DNA of 64,000 bases, from the NCBI RefSeq assembly GCF_027497195.1, contig NZ_CP114905.1, positions 1,736,001 through 1,800,000 on the forward strand, written 5' to 3'. A program made the position numbers and the translations under genes. Each line of letters begins with the position of its first letter. Position 1 is the first letter of the stretch. This stretch comes from Streptomyces sp. WMMC500 (GTDB taxonomy: Bacteria > Actinomycetota > Actinomycetes > Streptomycetales > Streptomycetaceae). Under the pieces are notes generated by a model. The model was given only the letters and a program-made list of their open reading frames with translations, was not told the origin of the DNA and ran no database searches. Positions 56,245 to 64,000 of the stretch are shown one piece after another.

Positions 56245-57039
56245 CTACTGCACCCAGCGCCGGAATCCCGACTCCGCGTCGAGCGTGTTGCCCGTGATCG
56301 TCGCCGCGTCGGCGCCCAGGAGCAGCCGCACCGCGGCCGCCGCCTCGTCCGGCGTGTTCCACCGCCCGCGCGGCAGCGCCCGGCCCACCTGCGCGGCCAG
56401 TTCCGCACCCGCCCAACCCGTGTCCGTCGGGCCCGGGTTGACGCAGTTCACGGTGATGCCGCGGTCGACGAGCGCGTCCGAGAGCGTCAGCGTCAACTGC
56501 TGGAGCGCTCCCTTCGTGGCGGCGTACGGGACCTCCTGGCTCATCGGCGCCAGATGCTGGCCGGAGGTGAACAGCACGACCCGGCCGCCGCCCCGGTCCG
56601 CTCCCGCCGCCGCGTCGTACTGGGCCGCGTACGCCTGCACCAGCAGCAGCGTGGCCCGGACGTTCACCGCCCAGGACAGGTCGAGCTCGGCGGCCGTCAG
56701 CCGCTCGAGGTCGTACGTGGAGCTGCGCGCGTGGTTGACCACCAGCGTGTCCACCATCCCGAACCGCTCCCGCGCCGCGGCCAGCAGCGCGGCGGGCGCG
56801 TCCGGCTCCGCGAGGTCGGCGTGCTCGTAGGCGAGGCGGTCGCCCTCGCCGCCGAGGGCGGCGACGACGGCGGCGGTGCCGCCGCGGTCGGCGCCCCAGG
56901 GCATCTCGTCGTCGTGCGGCGTCCAGCCGTGCGCGCACACCCGCGCGCCGTCGGCCAGCAGCCGGCGGGTGAGGGCGAACCCGATTCCCTGCGCCCGGCT
57001 CACGCCGGTGACCAGTGCGGTCCGGCCGTCGAGGGCCAT
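56245..57039 (-). CDS. SDR family oxidoreductase
   Basis: A 264-residue classical short-chain dehydrogenase. Nucleotide loop TALVTGVSRAQGIGFALTRRLL is a variant in which GxxxGxG is VSRAQGIG. NNAG-equivalent LVVNHARSS; catalytic Ser...Tyr-x-x-x-Lys in LFTSGQHLAPMSQEVPYAATKGAL; C-terminal NCVNPGPTDTGW. Start ATG 57039 follows ACGGAG; an upstream in-frame ATG lacks one. Substrate unknown. Confidence 0.88.
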   Translation of the reverse strand: MALDGRTALVTGVSRAQGIGFALTRRLLADGARVCAHGWTPHDDEMPWGADRGGTAAVVAALGGEGDRLAYEHADLAEPDAPAALLAAARERFGMVDTLVVNHARSSTYDLERLTAAELDLSWAVNVRATLLLVQAYAAQYDAAAGADRGGGRVVLFTSGQHLAPMSQEVPYAATKGALQQLTLTLSDALVDRGITVNCVNPGPTDTGWAGAELAAQVGRALPRGRWNTPDEAAAAVRLLLGADAATITGNTLDAESGFRRWVQ

Positions 57040-57098
57040 GTGTACTCCGTTTCGCCGTCGTTCGTACGCCACCGGCCCCGCCGGCCCCCGCCGCCGCG

Positions 57099-58037
57099 TC
57101 AGCCGCGGGCGGGCAGGGTGATCTCCCAGGTGTCCACCGCGAAGTACACGACCATGCCGTGGCGCTCGTAGAGCGCCACGGCGCCGGAGTCGTTCGCCGT
57201 GTCGACGCCGAGCCCGACGACCTCCCGCCCCCGCCCGGCGAAGGCCGCGAAGGCGTGCCGCAGCAGCAGGCCGCCCAGACCGCGACCGCGCGCGTCGGCC
57301 AGGACGCCGAGGGTGGGGATCCAGCCCATCGCCTCGCGGTCGTTGCGCGCCAGGAGGGCGCCCGCGTCGCCGAGGCCGTCGACATGGGCGATCCAGACGA
57401 GCGACCAGTCGACGTCCGCGTTGGCGGGGTCGGCCAGCCAGGTCTCGTAGCTCTTCGGCTGGAAGTCGAAGTGCTCGGCCATGGCTTGCTGGAGGAGGTC
57501 GTGTGCGATGCGCCGGTCGGGCTCGGCGGTGCAGTCGCGCAGGCGCACGCCGGGCGGCGGGACCGGGGCCGGGTCGGCGGCGGGCGCGACGTCGCGCGTC
57601 AGGACGTGGTAGCGGCGCACGACGTGCCAGCCGCGGGCGTCGAGGAGCGCGGTGTCCATGGTGGGTGCGGCTCTGAGCTGGAGGTGGACGACGGCTTCGC
57701 GGACGCCGTTTTCGGCGGCCTTCGCCGCCGCCCGCGCCTCCATCCGCTCCAGCAGGCGCAGCCCGGCGTCCTGGTGGCCGGGCAGCACGTAGTGGTCGAC
57801 GTCGATGCGCTCGGCGTACGATTCGTCCCAGAGCAGCCCGTACGCGACGAGGGTGCCGTCGTCGGCGACGGCCAGCCAGGAGTTCCGCGGGAGGTCGGCC
57901 TCGGGGTGCTTGAGGTCCGCCTCGACGGTGTGCAGGTCTGTCTCCGGGCGGCCGACCTCCGCGACGTCCACCTGGTTCAGGAGCGCGCAGATCGAGGGGG
58001 CGTCATCGAGCCGCGCGGCGCGCACGGTGAGTGGCAT
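57099..58037 (-). CDS. Double-domain GNAT acetyltransferase
   Basis: A 312-residue protein with two GNAT domains. The N-terminal one (PLTVRAARLDDAPSICALLNQVD ... GLLWDESY) lacks a clear acetyl-CoA loop. The C-terminal one has ALLARNDREAMGWIPTLGVLADARGRGLGGLLLRHAFAAF with the RGRGLG pyrophosphate loop and DTANDSGAVALYERHGM. Same two-domain plan as mycothiol synthase MshD-like enzymes, but I see nothing fixing the substrate. ATG 58037. Confidence 0.85.
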   Translation of the reverse strand: MPLTVRAARLDDAPSICALLNQVDVAEVGRPETDLHTVEADLKHPEADLPRNSWLAVADDGTLVAYGLLWDESYAERIDVDHYVLPGHQDAGLRLLERMEARAAAKAAENGVREAVVHLQLRAAPTMDTALLDARGWHVVRRYHVLTRDVAPAADPAPVPPPGVRLRDCTAEPDRRIAHDLLQQAMAEHFDFQPKSYETWLADPANADVDWSLVWIAHVDGLGDAGALLARNDREAMGWIPTLGVLADARGRGLGGLLLRHAFAAFAGRGREVVGLGVDTANDSGAVALYERHGMVVYFAVDTWEITLPARG

Positions 58038-58170
58038 GCACCAACTGTCCGGGGCGCGGCCCGCGGTCCGCAACGCAATTTCGTACCGCCGACCGCCCGC
58101 CGACCGCCCGCCTACGGGCGACGGGCAGACGGCCGACGGACTGCTGACGGACGACTGACAGACGACGGAA

Positions 58171-58204
58171 GACGGCTGACAGATTCTGAAATCTGCCAGC
58201 CGTC
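58171..58204 (-). terminator. Terminator of the RecF-like ATPase gene
   Basis: 14-bp stem with one mismatch (GACGGCTGACAGAT / ATCTGCCAGCCGTC) and a TCTGAA loop, 7 nt past the stop of the ATPase gene. Confidence 0.7.
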
Positions 58205-58210
58205 AGTCAC

Positions 58211-59482
58211 CTACGCCCTACCCCCGCCCCCTCGCCCCTGCTCCGCCCGTGGCCGCAGCGTGACCGCCGTCGCGCACTCCGCCTCCGCCAGCGAGGGGTC
58301 GCTGACGGAACCCACCACCCGGATGTGCCCGCGCTCGGCCATCCGCCCGCACAGCGCCACCAGTTCCTTCGCCTGCCGCGCGTCCAGGCACCGGTCGAGC
58401 CCGTCCGCCAGCACCGTCAGCACCTGCCGCGCCGGCAGCACCTCAGAGGCCGGGTCCACCGCCAGCACCCCGGGCCCGGTGAGCAGCACGAGCGCCAGCG
58501 CGAGGTAGCGCAGTTCCCCGTCGCCCAGTGTCTCGACCGGCGTGCTGCGCCGGCCCGGTTCGCGCAGCAGCACGGCCCGTACCAGACCGGTCCCCGACTG
58601 CTCCGTCGTCAGGTCGTGTACCGGCCCCGCGCAGCCGCCGCGCAGGGCCTCCAGCAGGGCCGCGTGCCGGGTGCCGCATTCGTCGCGTACGCGGCGCAGG
58701 ACCGCCGGGAGGTTGCGGCAGTCCGGGGTGAGTTGGTCGCCGCGGCCGGCCGGCACGGCCCGCGTGGCGCGCATCAGCGCCGGGTGCGGGTCGCAGGGGT
58801 AGACGGAGCGGAGTGCGACGACGGCTTGTTCCGCGGCGGCGAGCACGAGCCGTTCCCCGTCGGTGCGGCCCCCGACGCGCAGCGGTAAGAGGGCGGTGCC
58901 CAGCCGGTCGTCGGGCAGCGGCGCGCGGGTGACGGGGGTGGGTCCCGCGGTGTGCCAGGTGGCCTGGACGCGGTCGCGTCTGGGGTCGCGCAGCGCGGTG
59001 GCGAGGAGGGTGTGGCCGGCGCCGCTGAGGCGTTCGCCGACGATGCGCAGTTCGGGTTCCGCCTGTACGGCGACGTCGAGGCGGACGTCGCCGAGGGGGC
59101 CGTGGACGGTGCAGCCGAGGCGGACGCCGCGGCGTCCTGCGGCGTCGGGCCGGGCCTTGTGCGGTACGCACGCCGCGGCGCCCCCGGACACCGGCGCGAA
59201 GGCCTCTTCCAGGGTGGCCCCGGCGCCGAGTCTGGCCAGTACGCCGCATGCCTCCAGTGCCGCGGTCTTGCCGCTGCCGCTGCCTCCGGTGAGCAGGGTG
59301 AGGGGACCGAGGCCGAGCCGGGTGCCGTGGTGCGATTTGAAGGCGGACAGCCGCAGTTCGCCGATGGTGGCGCGGTCGGCGTGGGGGTGGCGCCCGCTGC
59401 CCGTCGTGCGCGGGGTGTCGCGCGTCGGGTCGCGCAGGAGGTCGCGCGGGGCACGGGGAGGGTGCCCGGTGTGGGAGGTCAT
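58211..59482 (-). CDS. RecF/SMC-like ATPase with a TTA codon
   Basis: A 423-residue ATPase. ELRLSAFKSHHGTRLGLGPLTLLTGGSGSGKTAALEACGVLARL gives a RecF-type Walker A (GGSGSGKT, about residue 67). The C-terminal part has the ABC-like LGDGELRYLALALVLLTGPGVLAVDPASEVL, a signature plus Walker B in which DE is replaced by DP. Family members are AAA15/OLD-like ATPases of unknown role. Leu199 is TTA (58888-58886). ATG 59482 follows CGGAGC. Its first 40 residues are basic and disordered. Confidence 0.8.
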   Translation of the reverse strand: MTSHTGHPPRAPRDLLRDPTRDTPRTTGSGRHPHADRATIGELRLSAFKSHHGTRLGLGPLTLLTGGSGSGKTAALEACGVLARLGAGATLEEAFAPVSGGAAACVPHKARPDAAGRRGVRLGCTVHGPLGDVRLDVAVQAEPELRIVGERLSGAGHTLLATALRDPRRDRVQATWHTAGPTPVTRAPLPDDRLGTALLPLRVGGRTDGERLVLAAAEQAVVALRSVYPCDPHPALMRATRAVPAGRGDQLTPDCRNLPAVLRRVRDECGTRHAALLEALRGGCAGPVHDLTTEQSGTGLVRAVLLREPGRRSTPVETLGDGELRYLALALVLLTGPGVLAVDPASEVLPARQVLTVLADGLDRCLDARQAKELVALCGRMAERGHIRVVGSVSDPSLAEAECATAVTLRPRAEQGRGGGGRA

Positions 59483-59548
59483 GCTCCGGGACGCTATTGA
59501 GCCCGCCGCCAGCCGAACCGTTCCGGCAGGTGACCTTCGCCCGAACGG

Positions 59549-59578
59549 GCGAGGCCCCGCGGATCCGCGGGGCCTCGC
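59549..59578 (-). terminator. sepF-like gene terminator (perfect 30-bp palindrome)
   Basis: GCGAGGCCCCGCGGA and its exact complement form a 30-nt perfect palindrome, 96 nt past the SepF-like stop and 67 nt before the ATPase start. Confidence 0.75.
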
Positions 59579-59673
59579 GCGCAGCGCACGGTAGAGCGGT
59601 AAGGAGAGCCGTTCCCGCCGCGGCGAGCCCGCCGGGCGAGGCGGGGCAGGGCAGGGCAGGGCGGGGCGGGGCG

Positions 59674-60045
59674 TCAGCGGCTTACGGCCGGTTCGACTTC
59701 CGTGCCGACGGGGGCGAGCAGGAAGACGTTGCGGTCGACGCGGTGCATGCTGCTCCGGATGCCGAAGGTGACCCCGCTGGCGAAGTCGAGGATGCGCTTG
59801 GCCACGTCGATCTCGGCGCCGGTGAGGTCGAGCAGGACGGGGACTTGCGCTATCAGGTACTCGGCCACGCGCCGCGCGTCGGCGAAGACCTGGCAGCGGA
59901 TGACGACGAACTGCCGCTGGTCGGCGTCGGCTTCGGGGTCGTCGAGGGCTTGGTGCCCGGTCCACGAAGGCCATTCGTTGCCGCGCAGGGGCACGACTTC
60001 GGCGAGCCCCCGCCACTGCTCGTCGGTGACGTCATGTCCGGTCAA
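59674..60045 (-). CDS. SepF-like cell-division protein paralogue
   Basis: A 123-residue DUF552/SepF protein: FVVIRCQVFADARRVAEYLIAQVPVLLDLTGAEIDVAKRILDFASGVTFGI...VDRNVFLLAP. It lacks the N-terminal membrane-targeting helix of canonical SepF, starting directly before the beta domain. S. coelicolor carries several sepF-like genes and one lies near here, so it is probably an accessory FtsZ-associated protein. The start is TTG 60045, placed by GAGGAGG at 4-nt spacing; an internal ATG would cut into the conserved part. Confidence 0.87.
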   Translation of the reverse strand: MTGHDVTDEQWRGLAEVVPLRGNEWPSWTGHQALDDPEADADQRQFVVIRCQVFADARRVAEYLIAQVPVLLDLTGAEIDVAKRILDFASGVTFGIRSSMHRVDRNVFLLAPVGTEVEPAVSR

Positions 60046-60362
60046 CGTGCCTCCTCGCAGTTCCGCGTGCTCCCGGTACGGCCGTCGCGCGATTCTATCG
60101 ATGGGCCGAACAGGTGACCGCGCAGGGACACACGGGAATCGGGGTTTTTCCCTCCGGCCCGGCTGAAGGTCTGCCCGGGACCGGCCCAAGGTCTCCCTCG
60201 GCCTGCCACAAGTAAATCCGAGGATTGACTTGGGTGTTGGCCGCGGCGGACGATCGGGCGGGGGTCCCCAGGCGGCAACCCGGCCGGGCCCGTACGCCGT
60301 GCGGCCGACGGCGTGCGTGACCCGGCCGGGTGCCGACCGCGTCCGCGGTCTGCCGCCCCGCG
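60046..60362. other. sepF-like/phoD intergenic region
   Basis: About 317 nt without a gene. It contains the SepF-like promoter area (AT-richer patch near 60090) and a compound hairpin at 60278-60331: 11-bp arms ACCCGGCCGGG / CCCGGCCGGGT enclosing a second inverted repeat. The hairpin is the likely phoD terminator. Confidence 0.6.
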
Positions 60363-61928
60363 TCAGTCGCGGCGGTACTGGGCCGGGGAGCCCTTCGTCG
60401 CCTCGTCCTCGTAACTGCCGGGCCGGCCGCGGTCGACGTGGAAGGTGGTGAGCGTCGTGACGGGCGAGTCGGGGTCGCGGCGGTCGCCGATCACGCGCAT
60501 GTGGGCGCTGAAGCGTTCCGGCGTGACCTCGTAGACGTCGTAGCCGTAGCGGTTGCCCTCGAAGTACTTCAGGTGCGGGTTGGCGGCGCCCATGACGGGT
60601 CCGTTGGTCTGGTTCCAGTCCGGGGAGTACGCGCCGGAGGTCACGGAGTGCGCGGTGAACTCGGTGCCGACGAGCGGCGATTCGGGGTCGTCGTAGTCGG
60701 TGCGGACGTCGTCGACGAAGGCGGAGTGCCAGTCGCCGGTGACGACGACGAGGTCTTCGAGCCCCGCGGCGTGGACGTGGGAGAGGACTTCCCGGCGCTC
60801 GGCGAGGAAGCCGTCCCACTGGTCGGTGAACATGTACGGCCCGCCGGGTGAGCCGCGGAGCTGGCTGAGCATGATCGAGTTGGCCCAGACGTGCCAGGCG
60901 TCGGGGGCGTTGTCGACCTGGTGCTTGAGCCAGTTCTTCTGCTCGGTGCCGAGGATGGTGCCGTCGGGCAGGTTCTGCGCGGAACGGTGGGAGCGCAGGT
61001 CGAGGACGGTGAGCTGGAGGAGTCCGCCCCAGTCGCGGACGCGGTGGATCTCGGGGTCGGGCAGGGCGGAGTCGCCGAAGGAGTCGCGGTGCGGCATGTG
61101 TTCGTACCACGCCTGGTAGGCGGCGGCGCGGCGGCGTACGAAGGGGGCGGAGCCGGTGCTTCCGCTGTAGTCGTTGACGACCTCGTGGTCGTCCCAGGTG
61201 AGGAACCAGGGGTGGGCGGCGTGGGCGTCGCGGAGTGCGGGGTCGCCCTTGTAGAGGGCGTGGCGCTTGCGGTAGTCGCCGAGGGTGAGGATCTCGGGTC
61301 CGTCGTGGTCGCGGACGTGGTCCTCGGGTACGCCGCCGACCTGGCCGTGCTCGTAGATGTAGTCGCCGAGGTGGATGACGAAGTCGACGTTCTCGCGGGC
61401 GATGCCGCGGTGGGCGGCGTAGTAGCCGTCGTGGAACGCCTGGCAGTTGGCGGTGGCGAAGCGGACCCGGCCGGCCTTGCGGCCGGGGGCGGTGCGGGTG
61501 CGGCCGGTGCGGCTGGTGCGGCCGAGGGCGCTGAAGGCGTAGTAGTACGTGCGGCCGGCGGCGAGGCCCGTGACGGGGACGTGGACGCTGTGGCCGAGGG
61601 TGGCGGAGGCGGGCACGGTGCCGCGGGCGACGACGCGGCGCAGCTTGGGGTCTTCGGCGACGGTCCAGCGGACCTCCACGATGTCGGGGAGGTCCTGTTC
61701 CGCGGCGAGGGGTTCGGGGGCGAGCCGGGTCCACAGCAGGACCGAGCCGGGCCGGGGGTCGCCGGAGGCGACGCCGAGGGTGAAGGGTGCCCTGTCGTAC
61801 GCGGCACCGAGCCGCTCGGCGGCGGCGCGGGCCTGGGCGGGGCTGAGGCCGGCGGTGAGCGGCCAGGCGGCGCCGAGGGCGCCGGCGGCGGCCGCGGACT
61901 TCAGCAGGGTGCGGCGGTCGACGCTCAC
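60363..61928 (-). CDS. phoD: PhoD-type alkaline phosphatase
   Basis: A 521-residue secreted phosphodiesterase/phosphatase. Tat signal RRTLLKSAAAAGALGAAWPLTAGL with a cut at AQA-RA. The PhoD_N domain (FTLGVASGDPRPGSVLLWTRLAP) precedes the metallophosphatase domain: RFATANCQ, HLGDYIYEHG, TWDDHEVVNDY, VVTGDWHSAF. It hydrolyses phosphate monoesters/diesters outside the cell to scavenge phosphate, using Ca/Fe. GTG 61928 follows AGGAGG and overlaps the upstream gene stop (GTGA). No PHO box was identified by eye. Confidence 0.93.
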   Translation of the reverse strand: MSVDRRTLLKSAAAAGALGAAWPLTAGLSPAQARAAAERLGAAYDRAPFTLGVASGDPRPGSVLLWTRLAPEPLAAEQDLPDIVEVRWTVAEDPKLRRVVARGTVPASATLGHSVHVPVTGLAAGRTYYYAFSALGRTSRTGRTRTAPGRKAGRVRFATANCQAFHDGYYAAHRGIARENVDFVIHLGDYIYEHGQVGGVPEDHVRDHDGPEILTLGDYRKRHALYKGDPALRDAHAAHPWFLTWDDHEVVNDYSGSTGSAPFVRRRAAAYQAWYEHMPHRDSFGDSALPDPEIHRVRDWGGLLQLTVLDLRSHRSAQNLPDGTILGTEQKNWLKHQVDNAPDAWHVWANSIMLSQLRGSPGGPYMFTDQWDGFLAERREVLSHVHAAGLEDLVVVTGDWHSAFVDDVRTDYDDPESPLVGTEFTAHSVTSGAYSPDWNQTNGPVMGAANPHLKYFEGNRYGYDVYEVTPERFSAHMRVIGDRRDPDSPVTTLTTFHVDRGRPGSYEDEATKGSPAQYRRD

Positions 61929-62506
61929 GGGCGGCCTCCTGGGCGTACGGCGTTGAGGGTGAGGGTGACGGCGTCGGCGTAGCCGTCGTTGGCGGTGCCG
62001 CCGGCGCGGGTGAAGGTGAGCAGGAGGCGGGCGGTGCGGGTGCCGGGCGGTACGGGTGCGGTGGCGGTGCGTTCCAGCAGGGCGGTGCGGCCGGCGCGTT
62101 CTTCCGCGGTGACGGGGCCGAGGACGCTGAGGGCGAGGGGGGTGCCGTGGGCGTCGTGGAGTTCGGCGGAGAGCCGGGCGCCGTCCTGCTGGTCGGCGTA
62201 GCCGCCGAGCCAGGCGGTGAGGGTGTAGCGGACGCGGCCGGCGTCGACGGCCTTGCGGCCGGTGGGGCCGCCGCGGGGGAGGTCGATGTCCTGGAGGAGT
62301 GCGGTGCGGGCGCTGTTGCCGCCGGTGTAGAAGCGGGTGCCGCGGGTGGTGGGGCCGGGGTCGTCGGGGGTGGGGTAGCCGCCGCCGAGGTCGTAGGGGA
62401 CGAGGGCGGGGGCGCCTTGGGTGAGGCGCCAGCCGTGGACGGTGGTGACGGGCTCCGCGGTGCCTCCGGGCCCGGTCTCCGCGTCGCCGTTGACGACGAG
62501 GTTCAC
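61925..62506 (-). CDS. NGDAETG-type lectin-like protein coupled to phoD
   Basis: A 193-residue protein starting NLVVNGDAETGPGG, the N-terminal motif of galactose-binding-like/CBM-type jelly-roll domains, with VHGWRLTQGAPALVPYDLGG...TRFYTGGNSARTALLQDIDLP and RVRYTLTAWLGGYADQQDGARLSAEL. It has no signal peptide and begins in the domain itself, from GTG 62506 with GGGAGGCAG upstream. Translationally coupled to phoD. Either cytoplasmic, or co-exported with PhoD by its Tat signal; function unknown. Confidence 0.75.
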   Translation of the reverse strand: MNLVVNGDAETGPGGTAEPVTTVHGWRLTQGAPALVPYDLGGGYPTPDDPGPTTRGTRFYTGGNSARTALLQDIDLPRGGPTGRKAVDAGRVRYTLTAWLGGYADQQDGARLSAELHDAHGTPLALSVLGPVTAEERAGRTALLERTATAPVPPGTRTARLLLTFTRAGGTANDGYADAVTLTLNAVRPGGRP

Positions 62507-62643
62507 GCCTGCCTCCCTGGTGGGTCGGGGTGGGGTGGGGTGTGTGGGGCGCAGGTATCACAGCAGCGGTGGGTGAACCCGCGGAAGACGTACGGCGAAT
62601 GCCGCCCGGCGCGGGTGCGGCCCGCCGCGCGGGTGGGGACCGG

Positions 62644-63648
62644 TCAGCCGTCGAGGAGGTGCCGCCCGCGGGCGGTGAGGCGGTGGACGACGTGGGGCCC
62701 TGCCCGTTCGCTCTCGGCGAGGCCGGCGCGGCGCAGGACGGTGAGGTGGCCGCTGACGGAGGAGGCGGGCATGCCGAGGCGGGCGGCGAGTCCGCCGGTG
62801 GTGGCGGGTGCGGTGGTGGGGGTGAGCGCGGTCAGGACGCGGGCGCGGCTGGTGCCGAGGAGTGCGGCGAGTGCGGTGTCGCGGCGGGGGGCGGGGCGGT
62901 CGGTGCCGGGCGGGACGGGGTGGCGGCGTACGGGGTGGACGACGACGGGCGGGAGTCCGGGGTCGGCGATGGCGATGGGGGTGGTGTGGCAGAAGTAGGA
63001 GGGGATGAGGCGGATGCCGCGGCCGTGCAGGTGGAGGGTGGAGTCGACGGGGTAGGGGGCGCTGAGTACGGGGTCGGTCCAGGTGAAGGGTTCGAGGGTG
63101 GCGAGGACGGCGGGCATGCCGGCTTCGAGGGCTTCGAGTTGGCGGGCGCGGTCGGCGGCGACGGTGGCTTCGATCTCGCTCCAGTCGGGTGCGACGAGCC
63201 TGTCGTGGAGGTGGTGGAGGGCGTCGGCGAGGTCGGCGAGCACGGTGCGGTCGCCGGCGGCGAGGCGGCGGGTCCAGGGCGGCAGGGGGCGGTGGCGGGC
63301 GGCGAGGCGGATCTCGCGGGCGAGGCGGGTGGCGGGGGTGGCCCGCAGGGTGCGCAGGCCGGCGGTGATGCCGTCCTCGGATTCGACGGGGGTGAGGAAG
63401 TCGGGGAAGTAGGTGGCGTCGGCGGGTGCGATGCCGTTGATGAGGCGGCAGGTGCGGCGCAGGTCGTGGTGGCGGAGGCGGTGGCGGGCGCGGCGGTGCC
63501 AGGGGCGCAGCCGGGCGGGCAGGAGGGGCCCGGGGGTGTAGGCGACGTGCAGCCCGAGGATCGCCTCCCAGAGCGGGTCGGCGGTGCGCGCGAGCTGGAC
63601 GTGGCGGAAGTCCCGGTCGTTGAAGTGGACATGAAGCATTCCGGCCAT
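62644..63648 (-). CDS. ArsR-like winged-helix regulator
   Basis: A 334-residue regulator. The C-terminal winged helix is AALLGTSRARVLTALTPTTAPATTGGLAARLGMPASSVSGHLTVLRRAGLAESERAGPHVVHRLTARGRHLLDG. The first 250 residues are a sensory or interaction domain (LHVHFNDRDFRHVQLARTADPLWEAILGLHVAY) typical of DUF5937-like ArsR-family proteins in Streptomyces. ATG 63648, with a second possible Met 9 nt downstream. Divergent from the secreted-protein gene at the window end. Confidence 0.82.
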   Translation of the reverse strand: MAGMLHVHFNDRDFRHVQLARTADPLWEAILGLHVAYTPGPLLPARLRPWHRRARHRLRHHDLRRTCRLINGIAPADATYFPDFLTPVESEDGITAGLRTLRATPATRLAREIRLAARHRPLPPWTRRLAAGDRTVLADLADALHHLHDRLVAPDWSEIEATVAADRARQLEALEAGMPAVLATLEPFTWTDPVLSAPYPVDSTLHLHGRGIRLIPSYFCHTTPIAIADPGLPPVVVHPVRRHPVPPGTDRPAPRRDTALAALLGTSRARVLTALTPTTAPATTGGLAARLGMPASSVSGHLTVLRRAGLAESERAGPHVVHRLTARGRHLLDG

Positions 63649-63834
63649 ACCCGAGGGTAACCACGCGCCGCCTGCGCTGTCCTGACCCCGGGCGGCCTCG
63701 TTCCGGCGGCGGTGGACTCGGGTTTTCGACGGTGGCGGAAAACCCGTGCGGCACGGCGGTGAGGGGGTGCCTACGATGCGTCGCCGCACGGCCAGCACCT
63801 TCGCGGACGTCTCCGGAACACGGGAAGGAGCCAC

Positions 63835-64000
63835 ATGCGGCGCACACCAACACTGGGCCGGTGGCGCAGGGTTGCGCTGACCGGCGCGATCTGCGCGACC
63901 GCCGTCGCGCACCCGGCGTATGCCGGGGCGGCGGGCGGCGAGGCGGGGGCCGGCGGCCCCGCGCCGCCCGCCACCTGGCGGGCCGACCTGTCGGACGTCG
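63835..64000 (+). CDS. Secreted protein, N-terminal part (cut by window end)
   Basis: Only 55 codons are present. RRTPTLGRWRRVALTGAICATAVAHPAYA is a convincing Sec signal peptide with cleavage at AYA-G, then a Gly/Ala-rich linker and ATWRADLSDV. ATG 63835 follows GGGAAGGAG. Function cannot be judged. Confidence 0.75.
   Translation, partial: MRRTPTLGRWRRVALTGAICATAVAHPAYAGAAGGEAGAGGPAPPATWRADLSDV

Overview
The window is about 73% GC by eye. Codon positions are strongly GC-biased, GTG starts are common and genes are densely packed. Together with whiI, rok7B7, ngcEFG, a sepF paralogue and bacterial hen1/pnkp this says Streptomyces (or a very close actinomycete). As far as I recall, the order hemE, DUF3000, whiI, rnd, fadAB ... 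dxs, xylHGF, rok7B7, ngcGFE, acnA ... arcA/argF, sepF-like follows the S. coelicolor chromosome core. The window is therefore conserved chromosome with accessory patches. I saw no tRNA, rRNA, CRISPR array, IS element or attachment site.

Layout. 0-5 kb: a TIGR04222-type membrane protein, hemE, a DUF3000 protein, the sporulation regulator whiI behind a very good sigma-WhiG promoter, and an RNase D-like nuclease. 5-9 kb: the fadA-fadB beta-oxidation operon and a small NYN/PIN-like protein. 9-11 kb: a translationally coupled CPBP-like/PadR/membrane-protein operon. 11-18 kb: dxs, then the D-xylose ABC transporter xylFGH directly downstream of rok7B7, with a palindrome and a related half-site in front of the two units. 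18-20 kb: a lipoprotein and a secreted protein. 20-24 kb: ngcEFG (GlcNAc/chitobiose uptake) with a candidate DasR site on its promoter. 24-26.9 kb: a gene scrapyard holding a truncated MFS exporter, a sulfotransferase, an arylsulfotransferase fragment fused to a type III PKS tail, and a SnoaL-like tail. 26.9-31 kb: aconitase and a DUF574-type methyltransferase.

31-36 kb holds the most novel-looking unit: three coupled genes for a winged-helix/adaptor-like protein, a STAND-like P-loop protein and a membrane-anchored periplasmic-binding-like receptor. Two of the three contain the rare TTA codon, which suggests bldA (developmental) control. 36-48 kb is an apparent aerobic CoA-dependent anthranilate (or salicylate) pathway in two halves: RidA, acyl-CoA dehydrogenase, aryl-CoA ligase and a PaaX-type regulator on one side; enoyl-CoA hydratase and the fused monooxygenase/reductase on the other. 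An ECF42 sigma/DGPF pair, an alpha/beta hydrolase and a catalase sit between them. The halves share a promoter/operator element.

48-50.4 kb: arcA-argF with an ARG-box-like palindrome between them. 50.5-56.2 kb: the RNA-repair operon hen1-pnkp, mmuM and a MazG-like gene, with several tandem minisatellites. 56-64 kb: an SDR, a double GNAT, a RecF-like ATPase (with a TTA codon), a SepF paralogue, a Tat-exported PhoD phosphatase with a coupled NGDAETG-type protein, an ArsR-like regulator, and the start of a secreted protein cut by the window end.
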